Notes: a model not told the origin generated them from the sequence alone. DNA of 54,925 nucleotides from Succinivibrio sp. (GCA_017469335.1 JAFUGP010000099.1:1-54925), one strand, 5' to 3'. Positions 28,261 to 37,970 are shown, counted from the first letter of the stretch. Program-made: numbers and translations.

Positions 28261-28722
28261 ATGTCTGATATTGAGAACGATGAAATTGAGAAGGGCGACG
28301 ATCTGACGCCGCCGCCGGGCAGCGACTATGAGGTGGCTTTTACTCATCATTCCGAAACCCAGCTAGAGCGCGCTTTCGACAAGGCCCTGCATTGGGTGAA
28401 AGTCGGAGTGAGGCCGGATCGCATCTTTTTGGAAGACCACTCCATGGGAGTGATCAATTTCCGCAAGGTGATGCGCGACCCGATCCTCATTCAGGCCGGG
28501 GTGGAGCGCATGATTGATTTCCGCTGTTCGCTCACTTTGTCGGACACCGACGTGGATGCGGTGTTTTCCAGTGTCTGCTATTACGAGACCGGCAGTGAGC
28601 CTACCTATATCAACGCCTACGATCCCGAACTGAGCAGCATCAAGGAGGTTTTGAACATGGTCGGCAATAATCTGTTTGCCTATCTGCAAAAACCCCTGCT
28701 CAACCGCGAGACCGAGGAATAA
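28261..28722 (+). CDS. Conserved-looking acidic protein of unknown function
   Basis: I do not recognise this 153-residue product. It is acidic, has no signal peptide or membrane helix, and should be cytoplasmic. The first 25 residues are Asp/Glu-rich and probably disordered. The rest has mixed helix and strand character, with segments such as ALHWVKVGVRPDRIFLEDHSMGV and DVDAVFSSVCYYETGSEP. A strong AAGGAG site lies seven bases before the ATG, and codon use matches its neighbours, so it is very likely expressed. It lies between glnS and bamC, where dapA is found in E. coli, but it is not DapA. Confidence 0.8.
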   Translation: MSDIENDEIEKGDDLTPPPGSDYEVAFTHHSETQLERAFDKALHWVKVGVRPDRIFLEDHSMGVINFRKVMRDPILIQAGVERMIDFRCSLTLSDTDVDAVFSSVCYYETGSEPTYINAYDPELSSIKEVLNMVGNNLFAYLQKPLLNRETEE

Positions 28723-28770
28723 TCAGAGCGCGCAACCTGAGATCAGGTCACTCAGGGAAGGAGATAGATT

Positions 28771-29916
28771 TTGTCAGCTAAGTCATTGCATACCTGTACC
28801 TTATCCGTGCTGGCGCTGGCAACCGTCACAGTCGGCGGGTGCACCATGATCCGTGAGTTTTGGGAAGATCACGTGAGCGGCATCGACGACAGTCTGCGTG
28901 AGCCGACGGGATATTATCAGCATGCCGAGGCGGTACAGGCCGCCGACCGTTTGCGCATACCGGAAGGACTGGAGGTACCGCTGCAGGATCGCAGTATGCA
29001 GGTTCCGCCGTTGCCGGAGGGGGCTGAACTCTATCCGGTGGGTGAGGATATGGATGTGCGGGCTCCCACGGCGCCGTTACGCTCGACTTTGGGCATGCGC
29101 ACCCAATGGGCACAGGGCGAGGCCATCGTTTGGTTCCAACGCGGCGGCGCCCACGGCATCAACGACGAAAATGATGCCATGCAGGTGTTAAGCGAGGTGT
29201 TGGAGCAGATGCCGGTTAAGATCGGCGAGATGTCCGAGGATGAGTACCAGATCACCACCGAGGCCGCTGACTTCAATGAGTTCGGCTCGCCTTACAATCA
29301 GGCCGATTATGACTCCGGTGCCCTGAGATACCGTCAGATCTACCGGCTGCGCATCGGCCGCTCTCCGGTAGGAGAGTTGGGTATTGCAACTTCGCTTATC
29401 GGCTCCATGACCCTGACGGCGACCTCCCAGAAGAATATTGCCGATTATCTCAACCCCACCGAGCAGCAGCGTTTTGCTATGGGCTTTTCCAATCAGATCA
29501 TCAAGCTCATCGATCATCGCGCCGCGGCCGGCGTGGCCATGCCCGATCAGGTCAATGTCCTGCTTGATCGCGATTCTAACAACCGCGACTGCCTCAGCGT
29601 TGACGCGCCTTACGAGCGTACCTGGGACGCCTTGCGGGCGATGCTGCCTAAGTACAATTGGAACATTGATGAATACTCGCTGTCCAACGGGCGCATCAAG
29701 CTTGATGTCAAAGATCAAGACAGTCAGGTCTATCACAGTCAGGGTGTGGACTCCTTCGAGGTGGAGGAAGGCACCTATTACATCCGCCTGGGCGTTGAGG
29801 GCGAGCGCAGTGTGATAACGTTCTACGACAAGGACGATAAGCCGTTGCCTCCCGGCGAGGTAAGCCGTATATACAGCGGCTTTGCCAAGGCGCTGGCCCG
29901 TCAGCTGACGCAGTAG
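28771..29916 (+). CDS. bamC: Outer-membrane assembly lipoprotein BamC (NlpB)
   Basis: BamC is an accessory lipoprotein of the BamABCDE machine that inserts outer-membrane proteins. The 381-residue product has a hydrophobic leader and lipobox VGGC with the lipidated cysteine at residue 24. Next comes an extended N-terminal region with [12 protein letters not shown]-like motifs, as in the BamD-binding part of BamC. Two helix-grip domains follow. The start is TTG at 28771, preceded by AAGGAG, and there is no in-frame ATG before the lipobox that would leave a usable leader. purC follows after 49 bases, as in E. coli (dapA-bamC-purC), supporting the call. Confidence 0.92.
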   Translation: MSAKSLHTCTLSVLALATVTVGGCTMIREFWEDHVSGIDDSLREPTGYYQHAEAVQAADRLRIPEGLEVPLQDRSMQVPPLPEGAELYPVGEDMDVRAPTAPLRSTLGMRTQWAQGEAIVWFQRGGAHGINDENDAMQVLSEVLEQMPVKIGEMSEDEYQITTEAADFNEFGSPYNQADYDSGALRYRQIYRLRIGRSPVGELGIATSLIGSMTLTATSQKNIADYLNPTEQQRFAMGFSNQIIKLIDHRAAAGVAMPDQVNVLLDRDSNNRDCLSVDAPYERTWDALRAMLPKYNWNIDEYSLSNGRIKLDVKDQDSQVYHSQGVDSFEVEEGTYYIRLGVEGERSVITFYDKDDKPLPPGEVSRIYSGFAKALARQLTQ

Positions 29917-29965
29917 CAGTGAAAAACAGCCAAGAATTTCTACGCACTTTTTAGGAGCGAACATC

Positions 29966-30676
29966 ATGGAAAAGAGACAGGAACTTTACCGGGGCAAGGC
30001 CAAATCGGTGTATGAGACCGATGATCCGGATCATTACATCATGCTCTACCGCGATGATACTTCCGCTTTTGACGGCAAGATCATCAAGCAGCTGGAGCGT
30101 AAGGGCCGTACCAATAACCACTTTAACTTCTTTATCATGAAGAAGCTTGAAGAGGCGGGGATCCCGGTGCACGTTGAGGAGATGATTTCCGATCGGGAGT
30201 GCGTGGTCAAGAAACTGAAGATGGTGCCGGTGGAGTGCGTGGTACGCAACGTAACCGCGGGCTCCATTTGCAAGCGTCTGGGTGTCAAGGAGGGATTGGA
30301 ACTTGAGCATCCCACCTTTGAGTTCTTTTTGAAGAACGATGAACTGCACGATCCCATGGTCAATGACTCCCATATTCTGGCCTTTGGCTGGGGCACCCAG
30401 GAGCAGATCGACACCATGCGCAGCATGTCCTTTAAGATCAACGGTATTTTAAAGGAACTCTTTGACAAAGCCAATTTGATTCTGGTGGATTACAAACTGG
30501 AGTTCGGTCTGTACAAAGGGGAGATCATGCTCGGTGATGAGTTCTCGCCGGACGGCTGCCGTCTGTGGGATAAGGACACCAAGAAGAAACTGGACAAGGA
30601 CCGTTTCCGTCAGGGCTTAGGTGAGGTCATTGAGGGTTATGAGGAAGTGGCCCGCCGCATCGGCTGTCCGCTCTGA
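29966..30676 (+). CDS. purC: SAICAR synthase PurC
   Basis: PurC joins aspartate to CAIR to form SAICAR in purine synthesis. The 236-residue product matches E. coli (237) and has [13 protein letters not shown] at the N-terminus, [21 protein letters not shown] and the LVDYKLEFG and [13 protein letters not shown] segments that bind ATP and substrate. A GGAGCG site precedes the ATG. It ends the bamC-purC pair, with a terminator 27 bases downstream. Confidence 0.98.
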   Translation: MEKRQELYRGKAKSVYETDDPDHYIMLYRDDTSAFDGKIIKQLERKGRTNNHFNFFIMKKLEEAGIPVHVEEMISDRECVVKKLKMVPVECVVRNVTAGSICKRLGVKEGLELEHPTFEFFLKNDELHDPMVNDSHILAFGWGTQEQIDTMRSMSFKINGILKELFDKANLILVDYKLEFGLYKGEIMLGDEFSPDGCRLWDKDTKKKLDKDRFRQGLGEVIEGYEEVARRIGCPL

Positions 30677-30702
30677 TTAGACCGTCTGACTTTTAACACA
30701 AT

Positions 30703-30737
30703 AAAGCCGCGTCCTCATGCAGAGAGCGCGGCTTTTT
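30703..30737. terminator. Terminator between purC and the ygbN-like permease gene
   Basis: AAAGCCGCG (30703-30711) pairs with CGCGGCTTT (30727-30735), followed by five T residues (30733-30737). It serves purC on the plus strand. On the minus strand the tail is TTTATTGTG, so it may also end the tetronate operon. Confidence 0.85.
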
Positions 30738-30795
30738 GCTGTCTTGCCACAGGCAGTCCGGTGGCTGCCTGCCTTGGACTCAATGGGACACAGGC

Positions 30796-32160
30796 TCAGA
30801 ACATGACGCTGTAGAGCAGGTAGGTCAGTACGAAGCCGGTGATGCCGGTGATGGAGGTAATCACCGTCCAGGTCTTCAAACCGTCTGCTACCGTGATCTT
30901 CAAGTACTTGGTGAGGATCCAGAAAAGCGAGTCGTTGATGTGGGAGAAGCCTAGGGCACCAAAGCCGATGGACATGGTAAGCAGCACCCGCTGGGTATCG
31001 GACCAGCCGTCCACGGCGTTGGTGAGCAGTCCGGCTGCGGTCAGGATGGCCACTGTGGCTGAGCCCTGGGAGGCGCGCAGCGCCGCGGCGATCACAAAGC
31101 CGGCCACAATGGGGTGCATGCCTACCGAGTTTAAGGCCTCGGCCAGAGCAGCTCCCACACCAGATTCTACCAGCACTTTGCCGAATACACCGCCGCCGCC
31201 GGTGACCATAATTACCACTGCGGCGGCCGGCAGGGCATCATCCATCACCTGACCAATCTTGGGAGTGGACCAGCCACGCTTGATGCCCAAAAAGTAGAAC
31301 GCCAGGATCAGCGTGAGCAGCAGCGCGCAGCCGGGGTTGCCGATAAGCTGGGTGAATTTGTAGAAGGTGCCTTCATGGGGTATGGTGGTGTTGGCCACCG
31401 TGCCTATCATGATAAGTCCGATGGGGATGAGGATCAGCGCCACCACCAGCCAGACATTGGGTACCTTGCCGCCGGTCTCGTTCTCCGGGTGCTCCACCAT
31501 CTCAGGCAGGGTATCGGGGATCTCCACCGTCTCACCGTGAGCAGCCAGATAGCGTTTGAGCACGAACTTGGCGGTGAAATAACCTACAATGGCGGTCGGT
31601 ACGCATACCAACAGACCTAAGATGGTCAGCATCCCGACATCGGCGCTGAGAATGCCGGCGGCGGCCACCGGGCCCGGGTGCGGCGGCACCACCACGTGCA
31701 CGGCCAGCATGGCGGTGACCACCGGCAGACCGTAGACCATGGGACGGGCCTTGGAGATGGCGGCAAATCCCAGCACGATTGGCACTAAAATGATGAAGCC
31801 CACATCGACGAAAATCGGGATCCCCAAAATAAATCCGGCCACGGTCAGTGCCGCCACTGTACGCTTCATGCCCATCACCTTGGCAAAGTAACGGGTCAGC
31901 GCTTCGGCGCCGCCGGAGACGGAGATCATGTGACCTAAAATGGCGCCCAGGCCCACGATGATGGTTATGGCTCCTAAGGTGCCGCCCATACCCGCTATCA
32001 TGGTGGGCATGATCTTGTCGATGGGAATGCCGGCCATCAGGGCGGTGAGCAGGCTCACCAGGAGCAATGAGACGAAGGCGGAGAGTTTAAGCTTGATGAC
32101 CAAAAACAGCAGTATTGCTACCGCTAAAATGGCCACCAGCAGCAAAGCTGTGGTGCTCAT
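30796..32160 (-). CDS. ygbN: GntP-family permease (YgbN type)
   Basis: This inner-membrane transporter of the gluconate:proton symporter family probably imports L-threonate or another tetronate. The 454-residue product has 12 or more hydrophobic segments and family features such as GLGAILGHMISVSGGAEAL, GIPIFVDVGFIILVPIV and HVVVPPHPGPVAAAGIL. It is the last gene of the ltnD-otnK-otnC-otnI operon, 69 bases after otnI, as ygbN is in E. coli ygbJKLMN. The family assignment is secure; the substrate is inferred from the operon alone. Confidence 0.93.
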   Translation of the reverse strand: MSTTALLLVAILAVAILLFLVIKLKLSAFVSLLLVSLLTALMAGIPIDKIMPTMIAGMGGTLGAITIIVGLGAILGHMISVSGGAEALTRYFAKVMGMKRTVAALTVAGFILGIPIFVDVGFIILVPIVLGFAAISKARPMVYGLPVVTAMLAVHVVVPPHPGPVAAAGILSADVGMLTILGLLVCVPTAIVGYFTAKFVLKRYLAAHGETVEIPDTLPEMVEHPENETGGKVPNVWLVVALILIPIGLIMIGTVANTTIPHEGTFYKFTQLIGNPGCALLLTLILAFYFLGIKRGWSTPKIGQVMDDALPAAAVVIMVTGGGGVFGKVLVESGVGAALAEALNSVGMHPIVAGFVIAAALRASQGSATVAILTAAGLLTNAVDGWSDTQRVLLTMSIGFGALGFSHINDSLFWILTKYLKITVADGLKTWTVITSITGITGFVLTYLLYSVMF

Positions 32161-32229
32161 AATCGGTTTTTCCTTGAAAAATAGCTAAAAATTGCGGTTA
32201 GAGCGGAAGGTAACTTCCGCTCCTGAGGG

Positions 32230-33015
32230 CTACTGCTGAGACTTGTAAGGCTCAAACCACTGCAGACCAGCCTTGGTGTCGCCGCGCGGGTTGTACTCGC
32301 AGCCGATGTAGCCCTGGTAACCCACCTCATCGAAGAGTTTGAAGATATAGCCGTAGTCGATTTCACCTTCATCGGGCTCGTGACGTGAGGGCGCGGCGGC
32401 GATCTGCACGTGACCGTAGGCGCCGGTGAAGTCGCGGATGAGATGGGTGAGATTCCCGTCAACCATCTGGGCGTGGAAGGTGTCCAGCTGCGTGAATACG
32501 TTGTCGCGGCCTATTTCCTCGCGCAAGGCCATAGTCTCGTACTGACTGTGATAGAGGTAGCGGGGTTTGATGTCCGGACACAGAGCTTCCATGGTCAGGC
32601 GTTTGCCGTGTTTGGCAAACTTGTCCGCAGCCCAACGCATGTTCCTGATGAACACCTGCCGGCACATCTCTTTCTCCCAGGGATAGGGCACCACTGCCGA
32701 CATCACGTGCACCGTGTCGCAGTTAAGGGCCACGGCATAGTCCAGCGCCTGCTCAAGCTCGGCTTTGGCGTCAGCCTCGCGCCCGGGCAGGGCGGCATGT
32801 CCCCATTCACCGCCCTGGACGTTGCCGGCGACGGTATTGAACAGTGCCACCTTCAAACCGGTCTGTTTGAGCACGGCGGAGAGTTCTTCCTTGGAGAAAT
32901 CGTAGGGCCAGAGGAATTCCACGGCCTTAAACCCGCAGGCGCGAGCCTGTTCAAAGCGCTCAAGAAAAGACACTTCCTTGAACATCATGGTTAAATTCGC
33001 AGCAAACTTTGGCAT
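32230..33015 (-). CDS. otnI: 2-oxo-tetronate isomerase OtnI (Hyi family)
   Basis: OtnI converts 2-oxo-tetronate to 3-oxo-tetronate. The 261-residue product is a xylose-isomerase-like TIM barrel of the hydroxypyruvate isomerase family. It begins FAANLTMMF, and likely metal ligands lie in [15 protein letters not shown] and CEYNPRG. Its start codon overlaps the otnC stop (TAATG), so translation is coupled. In isolation it could be called hydroxypyruvate isomerase; the neighbours favour OtnI. Confidence 0.92.
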   Translation of the reverse strand: MPKFAANLTMMFKEVSFLERFEQARACGFKAVEFLWPYDFSKEELSAVLKQTGLKVALFNTVAGNVQGGEWGHAALPGREADAKAELEQALDYAVALNCDTVHVMSAVVPYPWEKEMCRQVFIRNMRWAADKFAKHGKRLTMEALCPDIKPRYLYHSQYETMALREEIGRDNVFTQLDTFHAQMVDGNLTHLIRDFTGAYGHVQIAAAPSRHEPDEGEIDYGYIFKLFDEVGYQGYIGCEYNPRGDTKAGLQWFEPYKSQQ

Positions 33016-33644
33016 TATCTAAGCTCCTTTATCTCTGAATCACTGAGGTATCTGATATGTTCACGCCGGCTCTGCAGGGTGAAATAAAGCCGGGCCGTGG
33101 CTTCGAGTTCCTCGATGTTGTTGACCGCTTCGGTGAGCGTGCTCCCTCCCACCACCGGGCCGTGATTGGCCAGCAAAAAGGCGTTATGTCCCGGTGCCTT
33201 TTCCTCCAAGGCCGTGACCAGCTTTTCGCTGCCGGGCTTGAAATAGGGGATGAGGGGGATGTCGCCCATGCGCATCACCACATAGGGGGTAAATGGTTTA
33301 ATGACGTTGTCCTCCGCCAGATCATCCAGGCAGGAGAGGGCGGTGGCGTAAGTGCAGTGCAGGTGCACTATGGCTTTGAGCTGCGGGTTACCCCGGTACA
33401 GGGCCAGATGGAATTTCACTTCCTTGGTGGGCTTGGGACCTGAGAGCAGCTCACCGTGCACATCGACCACGGACAGTTTTTCCGGATCCAGAGTGCCCAG
33501 GCAGGAGCCTGTCGGCGTCGCCGCCACCGTTCCGTCGGGCAGCACTGCCGACATGTTGCCGGCCGAGCCGGTGGCATAGCCCCGCAGGTAGAGCGCACGG
33601 CCCTGCTCGCATATGAGGAGCTTAATTTGTTCGGCTTCGTTCAT
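33015..33644 (-). CDS. otnC: 3-oxo-tetronate 4-phosphate decarboxylase OtnC
   Basis: OtnC decarboxylates 3-oxo-tetronate 4-phosphate to dihydroxyacetone phosphate. The 209-residue product is a class II aldolase/adducin-fold protein. It has [12 protein letters not shown] near residue 27, the zinc-binding HLHCTYA segment, and a further [13 protein letters not shown] segment with the remaining His. The ATG overlaps the otnK stop by four bases. In other settings the family includes fuculose-phosphate aldolase, but the operon fixes the role. Confidence 0.92.
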   Translation of the reverse strand: MNEAEQIKLLICEQGRALYLRGYATGSAGNMSAVLPDGTVAATPTGSCLGTLDPEKLSVVDVHGELLSGPKPTKEVKFHLALYRGNPQLKAIVHLHCTYATALSCLDDLAEDNVIKPFTPYVVMRMGDIPLIPYFKPGSEKLVTALEEKAPGHNAFLLANHGPVVGGSTLTEAVNNIEELEATARLYFTLQSRREHIRYLSDSEIKELR

Positions 33645-34915
33645 ACCGGATAGTCCCTCTGCGCTTTGATGAAAAACTCCTCATCACCGAAGTTTCCTGA
33701 TTTCAGGATCAACGAGATGGGTGAGTTGATGGAACGTACCCACGGAACTCCCGGGGCCACGGCTGGGCCGATGTAGAAGCCCTCAACCTCCAGTGATTTG
33801 GTGACAATGCCGGAGGTCTCCCCACCGGCCACAATAAAGCGCTCATAGCCCTGCGCTCTCAGGGTTTTGGCCAGGGAGGCAAAGCATTCTTCCACGGCGC
33901 GCGCGGAGATCTCACCCCCAAAGCGCTGCTGGATCTCCTTGAGTTTGTCGGGGTTGGCGGTGGCAAAAACCAGCGGAGCGTACTGTCCATGGGAGTTTTG
34001 CGTCACGAAGTCCACAGCTTCCCTGAGCTGCGCCTCGCGTTCGGTTGCGGAGGCCAGCAGCCGGCCCACGTCAATCTCATAGGAGGGAGCACTTTTACGG
34101 TAAAGGGCCACCTGCCTGTTGGTCATTACCGAACAGGAGCCTGAGAACGCCACGGCCTTTTTGCCCTGGGGATAGCCCTTTTGCTGGGCGGCTGCAGCAT
34201 CGGCGTTACTCTCACGTACGGCACGGGCCAGACCGATGGCCAGCCCCGAGCCGCCGGTCACCAGCGGCAGATCGGCAAAGGCCTCTCCCTGGGTGAGCAG
34301 ATGCTGTTCGTTTAAAGCATCCACCGCGGCGTAGGAGTATCCCTGAGCCTTGAGTTCGGTCATACGTTCCCGCACGGCCTCAACACCACGTTCTAAGGTA
34401 TAGCAGTCTATGACGCCGCACTTGCCTTTAGATTGCATCTCCACCAGACGTACCAGGTAGCTGTCGGTCATGGGGGTGATGGGGTGGTTGCGCATGCCGC
34501 TGTCCTGCAACAGTACGTTGCCGGCATAGAGGTAGCCCTGGTAAACGGTGCGGCCGTTGACCGGCAACGACGGGGAGAAAATGGTAAAGTCAGTACCGAT
34601 GGCCTGCATCAAGGCATCGGCCACCGGACCGATGTTGCCCTTGGCGGTACTGTCAAAGGTAGAACAGTACTTAAAGTAGATCTGCTTGCAGCCGTTTTTC
34701 CTGAGCCACTCATAGGCCTTCAAGGACTCGGAGATGGCTTCACTGACAGGGCAGGAGCGGGTTTTCCCCGAGATCACAATCGCCTCTACGTCAGGAGCCC
34801 TCAGATCTTCTTTTACCTGGGTTAATTGAATGGTGGACAGACCGTTTAAGACCAGAAAGCTGGCGATATCGGTCGCTCCGGTGAAATCGTCTGCAATAAC
34901 GCCGATTTTAAGCAT
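33641..34915 (-). CDS. otnK: 3-oxo-tetronate 4-kinase OtnK
   Basis: OtnK phosphorylates 3-oxo-tetronate at O4 with ATP. The 424-residue product is a DUF1537/four-carbon acid sugar kinase. The N-terminal substrate domain starts IGVIADDFTGATDIASFL, and the C-terminal nucleotide domain contains FIVAGGETSGIVTKSL near residue 365. It lies between ltnD (34 bases upstream) and otnC (four-base overlap). Length and order match E. coli YgbK. Confidence 0.94.
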   Translation of the reverse strand: MLKIGVIADDFTGATDIASFLVLNGLSTIQLTQVKEDLRAPDVEAIVISGKTRSCPVSEAISESLKAYEWLRKNGCKQIYFKYCSTFDSTAKGNIGPVADALMQAIGTDFTIFSPSLPVNGRTVYQGYLYAGNVLLQDSGMRNHPITPMTDSYLVRLVEMQSKGKCGVIDCYTLERGVEAVRERMTELKAQGYSYAAVDALNEQHLLTQGEAFADLPLVTGGSGLAIGLARAVRESNADAAAAQQKGYPQGKKAVAFSGSCSVMTNRQVALYRKSAPSYEIDVGRLLASATEREAQLREAVDFVTQNSHGQYAPLVFATANPDKLKEIQQRFGGEISARAVEECFASLAKTLRAQGYERFIVAGGETSGIVTKSLEVEGFYIGPAVAPGVPWVRSINSPISLILKSGNFGDEEFFIKAQRDYPV

Positions 34916-34949
34916 GAAAGATCATCCTCTGATAACACTAAAACAGGTC

Positions 34950-35861
34950 TTATTTCTTCTGCGGCAGTGTGATGCCGGCGAAGGTCTTGATCACCGCTGA
35001 GTCATCCTCGCGGCCCAAGCCCATGTTGGAGGCGTTGGTGAACATTGCCAGAGCCGTGGATGCCAGAGGAATGGGGAAGTGCAGGGAGTTGGCGGTATCT
35101 GTCACCAACCCCAGATCCTTGACGAAGATATTCACGGCCGACAGCGGGGTGTAATCTCCGTCCACCACGTGTTTCATGCGGTTTTCAAACATCCAGGAGT
35201 TGCCTGCGGCATGAGTCACCACGTCGTACATGATGTCCAGCGGTATGCCGGCCTTGGCGGCTAAGGCCATGGCCTCGGCAGCTACGGCGATGTGTACACC
35301 GGCCAGCAGCTGATGGACAATTTTCACCGAGGCGCCTTTGCCGATTTCCTCGCCGATGTTATAAACTTTGCCGCCGTTGCCGGAGACTGCATCAAACACG
35401 CTTTGCATGCGCTCAAACAGTTCCTTCTTGCCGGCAGCCATTACGGTCATTGCTCCCTGATTGGCCTTGACACCGCCGCCTGAAACCGGTGCGTCCAGCA
35501 TCTCCAGGGAGTGAGCTTGCAGACCGGCGGCTATTTCCTGGGCATCCTTGGCTGCGATGGTGGCGGATACCATCACGATGGTGCCGGGTTTGAGAGCGGA
35601 GGCCAGACCGTTGTCGTTATCCCCGAAGAGTACGGTTTTAACCTGCTGGGCATTTACCACCAGCACGATCACTGCCTCCAATTCGGAGGCGAACTCTCGT
35701 GCGTCCTTGGCGACCTTGACGGCACCTGCGGCTTTGAGATCGGCCAGGGCTTTGTCGCTGATATCGGCGCCATAGGTGTTGAGACCTGCTTTGATGCAGG
35801 ATTTGGCCGCACCCATGCCCATGGTGCCCAGTCCTATTACACAAACATTCTTGATGCTCAT
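34950..35861 (-). CDS. ltnD: L-threonate dehydrogenase LtnD
   Basis: LtnD oxidises L-threonate to 2-oxo-tetronate with NAD+. The 303-residue product is a beta-hydroxyacid dehydrogenase. It has a Rossmann motif GLGTMGMG at 10-17, the substrate loop DAPVSGGGVKANQG, and the catalytic lysine in KGASVKIVHQLL. It is the first gene of the operon and has a strong AAGGAG site. The 400-base region upstream is shared with a divergent DeoR-type gene and carries many TGTTA elements, so this is the likely point of control. Confidence 0.95.
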   Translation of the reverse strand: MSIKNVCVIGLGTMGMGAAKSCIKAGLNTYGADISDKALADLKAAGAVKVAKDAREFASELEAVIVLVVNAQQVKTVLFGDNDNGLASALKPGTIVMVSATIAAKDAQEIAAGLQAHSLEMLDAPVSGGGVKANQGAMTVMAAGKKELFERMQSVFDAVSGNGGKVYNIGEEIGKGASVKIVHQLLAGVHIAVAAEAMALAAKAGIPLDIMYDVVTHAAGNSWMFENRMKHVVDGDYTPLSAVNIFVKDLGLVTDTANSLHFPIPLASTALAMFTNASNMGLGREDDSAVIKTFAGITLPQKK

Positions 35862-35873
35862 AAACTAACTCCT

Positions 35874-36084
35874 TGTTAAGGTCAAAATGTTACGGAATGT
35901 TATATGTTAAAAGTTTATAGGCAGATGATGTTAAAAAGTGTGAATGATGTATAATTTCTGTTAAAAATTAAATATTGTTAAATCAAATGGTTAATATAGC
36001 ACCCTAGGATAATCAGATAGTTAAACATTAACATCGGGGAAGACAAAATGAACACACGGCTATGTCTATGTTAATTAATGTTAA
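35874..36084. promoter_or_regulatory. TGTTAA operator array between ltnD and the DeoR-type gene
   Basis: Plus-strand TGTTAA occurs at 35874, 35905, 35929, 35959, 35976, 36069 and 36079. A minus-strand copy lies at 36028-36033. TGTTA plus one other base occurs at 35888 and 35898. The best dyad is GTTAA-ACA-TTAAC at 36020-36032. Two pairs are spaced exactly 10 bases, about one helical turn (35888/35898 and 36069/36079). A plus-strand TATAAT sits at 35950-35955. These are the likely binding sites of the divergent DeoR-type regulator. The remainder of the gap to 36266 shows nothing else. Confidence 0.7.
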
Positions 36085-36266
36085 AGAATGGAAGTGTCGC
36101 TGCTCTCAAAGCCCCGGGTGTCGGCTGCCGGGATCTGCAGGCACAATTGCGTTTGTTCTATTTCATCTGCACGCTGTTAATGTGTCCGGAAAACGCATTG
36201 CTGATATACTTGCAGGCATGTTTTGCGGGAATTTACCGCGGTTTGGCACTGCCCTTAAGGAGCTTT

Positions 36267-37031
36267 ATGATCCCACTGGAGCGACAACAGAAGACCCTGA
36301 CTCTGCTTAATGAACATGGCGGTATTCTCAGCATCAACGAACTGGTGAAATTGCTGGGCGTCTCACACATGACGGTGAGACGGGATTTGCAGGTATTGGA
36401 ACAGAAAAAACTGATTTCTCCGGTTTTCGGCGGGGTGAGACTGGCGGAAAAACAGGTCAGTGAACCCAGTCGCAGCGCGAAGGAGGTGATGGCTGCCGCA
36501 GAGAAAAGCCGCATCGGTCAGGCTGCTGCCTCCTTAGTCAGTGACGGCAGCTGCGTTTATCTGGATGCCGGTACCACCACGCAGGCGTTGGCGCACCATC
36601 TTATCGGCAAACGTGATTTAACGGTGGTGAGCAACGATTTTGCCATCATGCAGTACTTAGAGGAACACTCGGTGTTCACGCTCATTCACACCGGCGGTCA
36701 GGTGCTCAGAGAGAATCGTTCGGCGGTGGGATTGTTGGCCGCACAGATCTTCACTCTGCTCTCCATTGATGTGGCCTTTTTATCCGCATCCTCTTGGGAC
36801 CTTAACGCCATCACCACTCCGGATCTCAGCAAGGTGGCAGTCAAACAGGCCGCGGTCAAGGCTTCCCGCCGAAGAGTACTGGTCAGTGATGCGAGCAAGT
36901 ACGCCACTGCAGCTGCCTTCGTCGCGGTGCCCATAGAACAGCTGCACTGCATCATTACCGATAAAAAACTGCCTCAGCACGCAGTTGAGGTGCTGCAGGG
37001 GCGAACGGATCTGGAGTTGGTACTGGTCTGA
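36267..37031 (+). CDS. ygbI: DeoR-type regulator of the tetronate operon (YgbI type)
   Basis: This is a predicted repressor released by a tetronate-pathway intermediate. The 254-residue product has an N-terminal DeoR winged helix, with LSINELVKLLGVSHMTVRRD at about residues 21-40. A DeoRC sensor domain follows, with YLDAGTTTQALA and a later SDASKY lysine motif. An open frame runs 63 codons upstream, but AAGGAG at 36257-36262 and the family start MIPLERQQ support ATG 36267. It is divergent from ltnD, as ygbI is from ygbJ in E. coli. The ligand is not known from sequence. Confidence 0.92.
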   Translation: MIPLERQQKTLTLLNEHGGILSINELVKLLGVSHMTVRRDLQVLEQKKLISPVFGGVRLAEKQVSEPSRSAKEVMAAAEKSRIGQAAASLVSDGSCVYLDAGTTTQALAHHLIGKRDLTVVSNDFAIMQYLEEHSVFTLIHTGGQVLRENRSAVGLLAAQIFTLLSIDVAFLSASSWDLNAITTPDLSKVAVKQAAVKASRRRVLVSDASKYATAAAFVAVPIEQLHCIITDKKLPQHAVEVLQGRTDLELVLV

Positions 37032-37049
37032 GCTTTGCGCTTTGGTACC

Positions 37050-37970
37050 TTAAAATTGAAGCAGCTGCAGGATGATATTCTGGCTTTGCATGATGCGCTG
37101 CATCATCATGGCCACCACCTGTTGACGTATGGTCAGCGCTGCCAGATTGGCGGCCTCCTCGGCGTAGTCGGTGTCCTCGATGCGTGAGCGCGCGTCAGTA
37201 AGCGAGACCCTGACGTTTTCGTTGATCCTGATCACTGACTCCATACGGTTCTGCGTGGCCCCCAAATCGCCCTGACTCTGTCCAATCTGTGAGATGAATT
37301 TGTCAATGCCCAGCACGGCCTTTTCGGCATTATCGGCGGTGCTGATGGAAAAACGGAAGCCTCCGGTCTGCTGATCAAACACCAGTCCCATGCCTGAGGT
37401 GAGAGTAAGTTGTTGCATTTGGGCGATGCCCGACATGGTAAAGCCACAGCTGAAATTGTTGACGCTGATGGTATCGTAGGCGTTGGCGCCGATGTGAAAG
37501 GTCAACTTGCCCCTTGAATTGACCAGAGTGGCACCACCCGAGACGTTGGCGGTGCCGTTGAGCAGATGGGCGCCCCCGAAGGTTGTCTGGCAGGCAATGC
37601 GGGTTATTTCATCGCACAGCTGCGAGACCTCACTGTTGAGCGCTTTGCGCGTCTGAGAGGTATTGGTGCCGTTGGCTGACTGCAAGGCCAGAGAACGGAT
37701 GCGCTGCAGCATGTTTTTAACTTCATCCAGCGCGCCTTCCGCAGTCTGCATCACGCCGATGGCGTCGTTGGCGTTGCGGTTGGCCTGGTACAGGCCGTTG
37801 ATTTCTGAACTTAAACGTGAGGCAATCTGAAAACCGGCCGGATCATCTTTGGCCGAGTTGATGCGCTTACCGGAGGACAGTCTCTGGTAAGAAGTCGTCA
37901 GGGCGCTTTGAATCTCAGACATGTTGCGCTGAGCGCTCAGCATAGCAACATTGGTCATGTACAGTGCCAT
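37050..37970 (-). CDS. fliC: Flagellin
   Basis: Flagellin is the filament subunit, exported without a cleaved signal. The 306-residue product has the conserved N-terminal D0/D1 helices (SAQRNM, RLSSGKRINSAKDDPAGFQIA at about 26-46). The variable middle is short. The C-terminal D1/D0 helices follow (LGATQNRMESVIRINEN, ending RIMQSQNIILQLLQF). I start at ATG 37970 (MALYMTNV) rather than a longer frame because AAGAGAG precedes it and the extra residues are unlike flagellin. A sigma-28 promoter lies about 92 bases upstream. It is the only flagellin in the window and is far from fliD. Confidence 0.96.
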   Translation of the reverse strand: MALYMTNVAMLSAQRNMSEIQSALTTSYQRLSSGKRINSAKDDPAGFQIASRLSSEINGLYQANRNANDAIGVMQTAEGALDEVKNMLQRIRSLALQSANGTNTSQTRKALNSEVSQLCDEITRIACQTTFGGAHLLNGTANVSGGATLVNSRGKLTFHIGANAYDTISVNNFSCGFTMSGIAQMQQLTLTSGMGLVFDQQTGGFRFSISTADNAEKAVLGIDKFISQIGQSQGDLGATQNRMESVIRINENVRVSLTDARSRIEDTDYAEEAANLAALTIRQQVVAMMMQRIMQSQNIILQLLQF

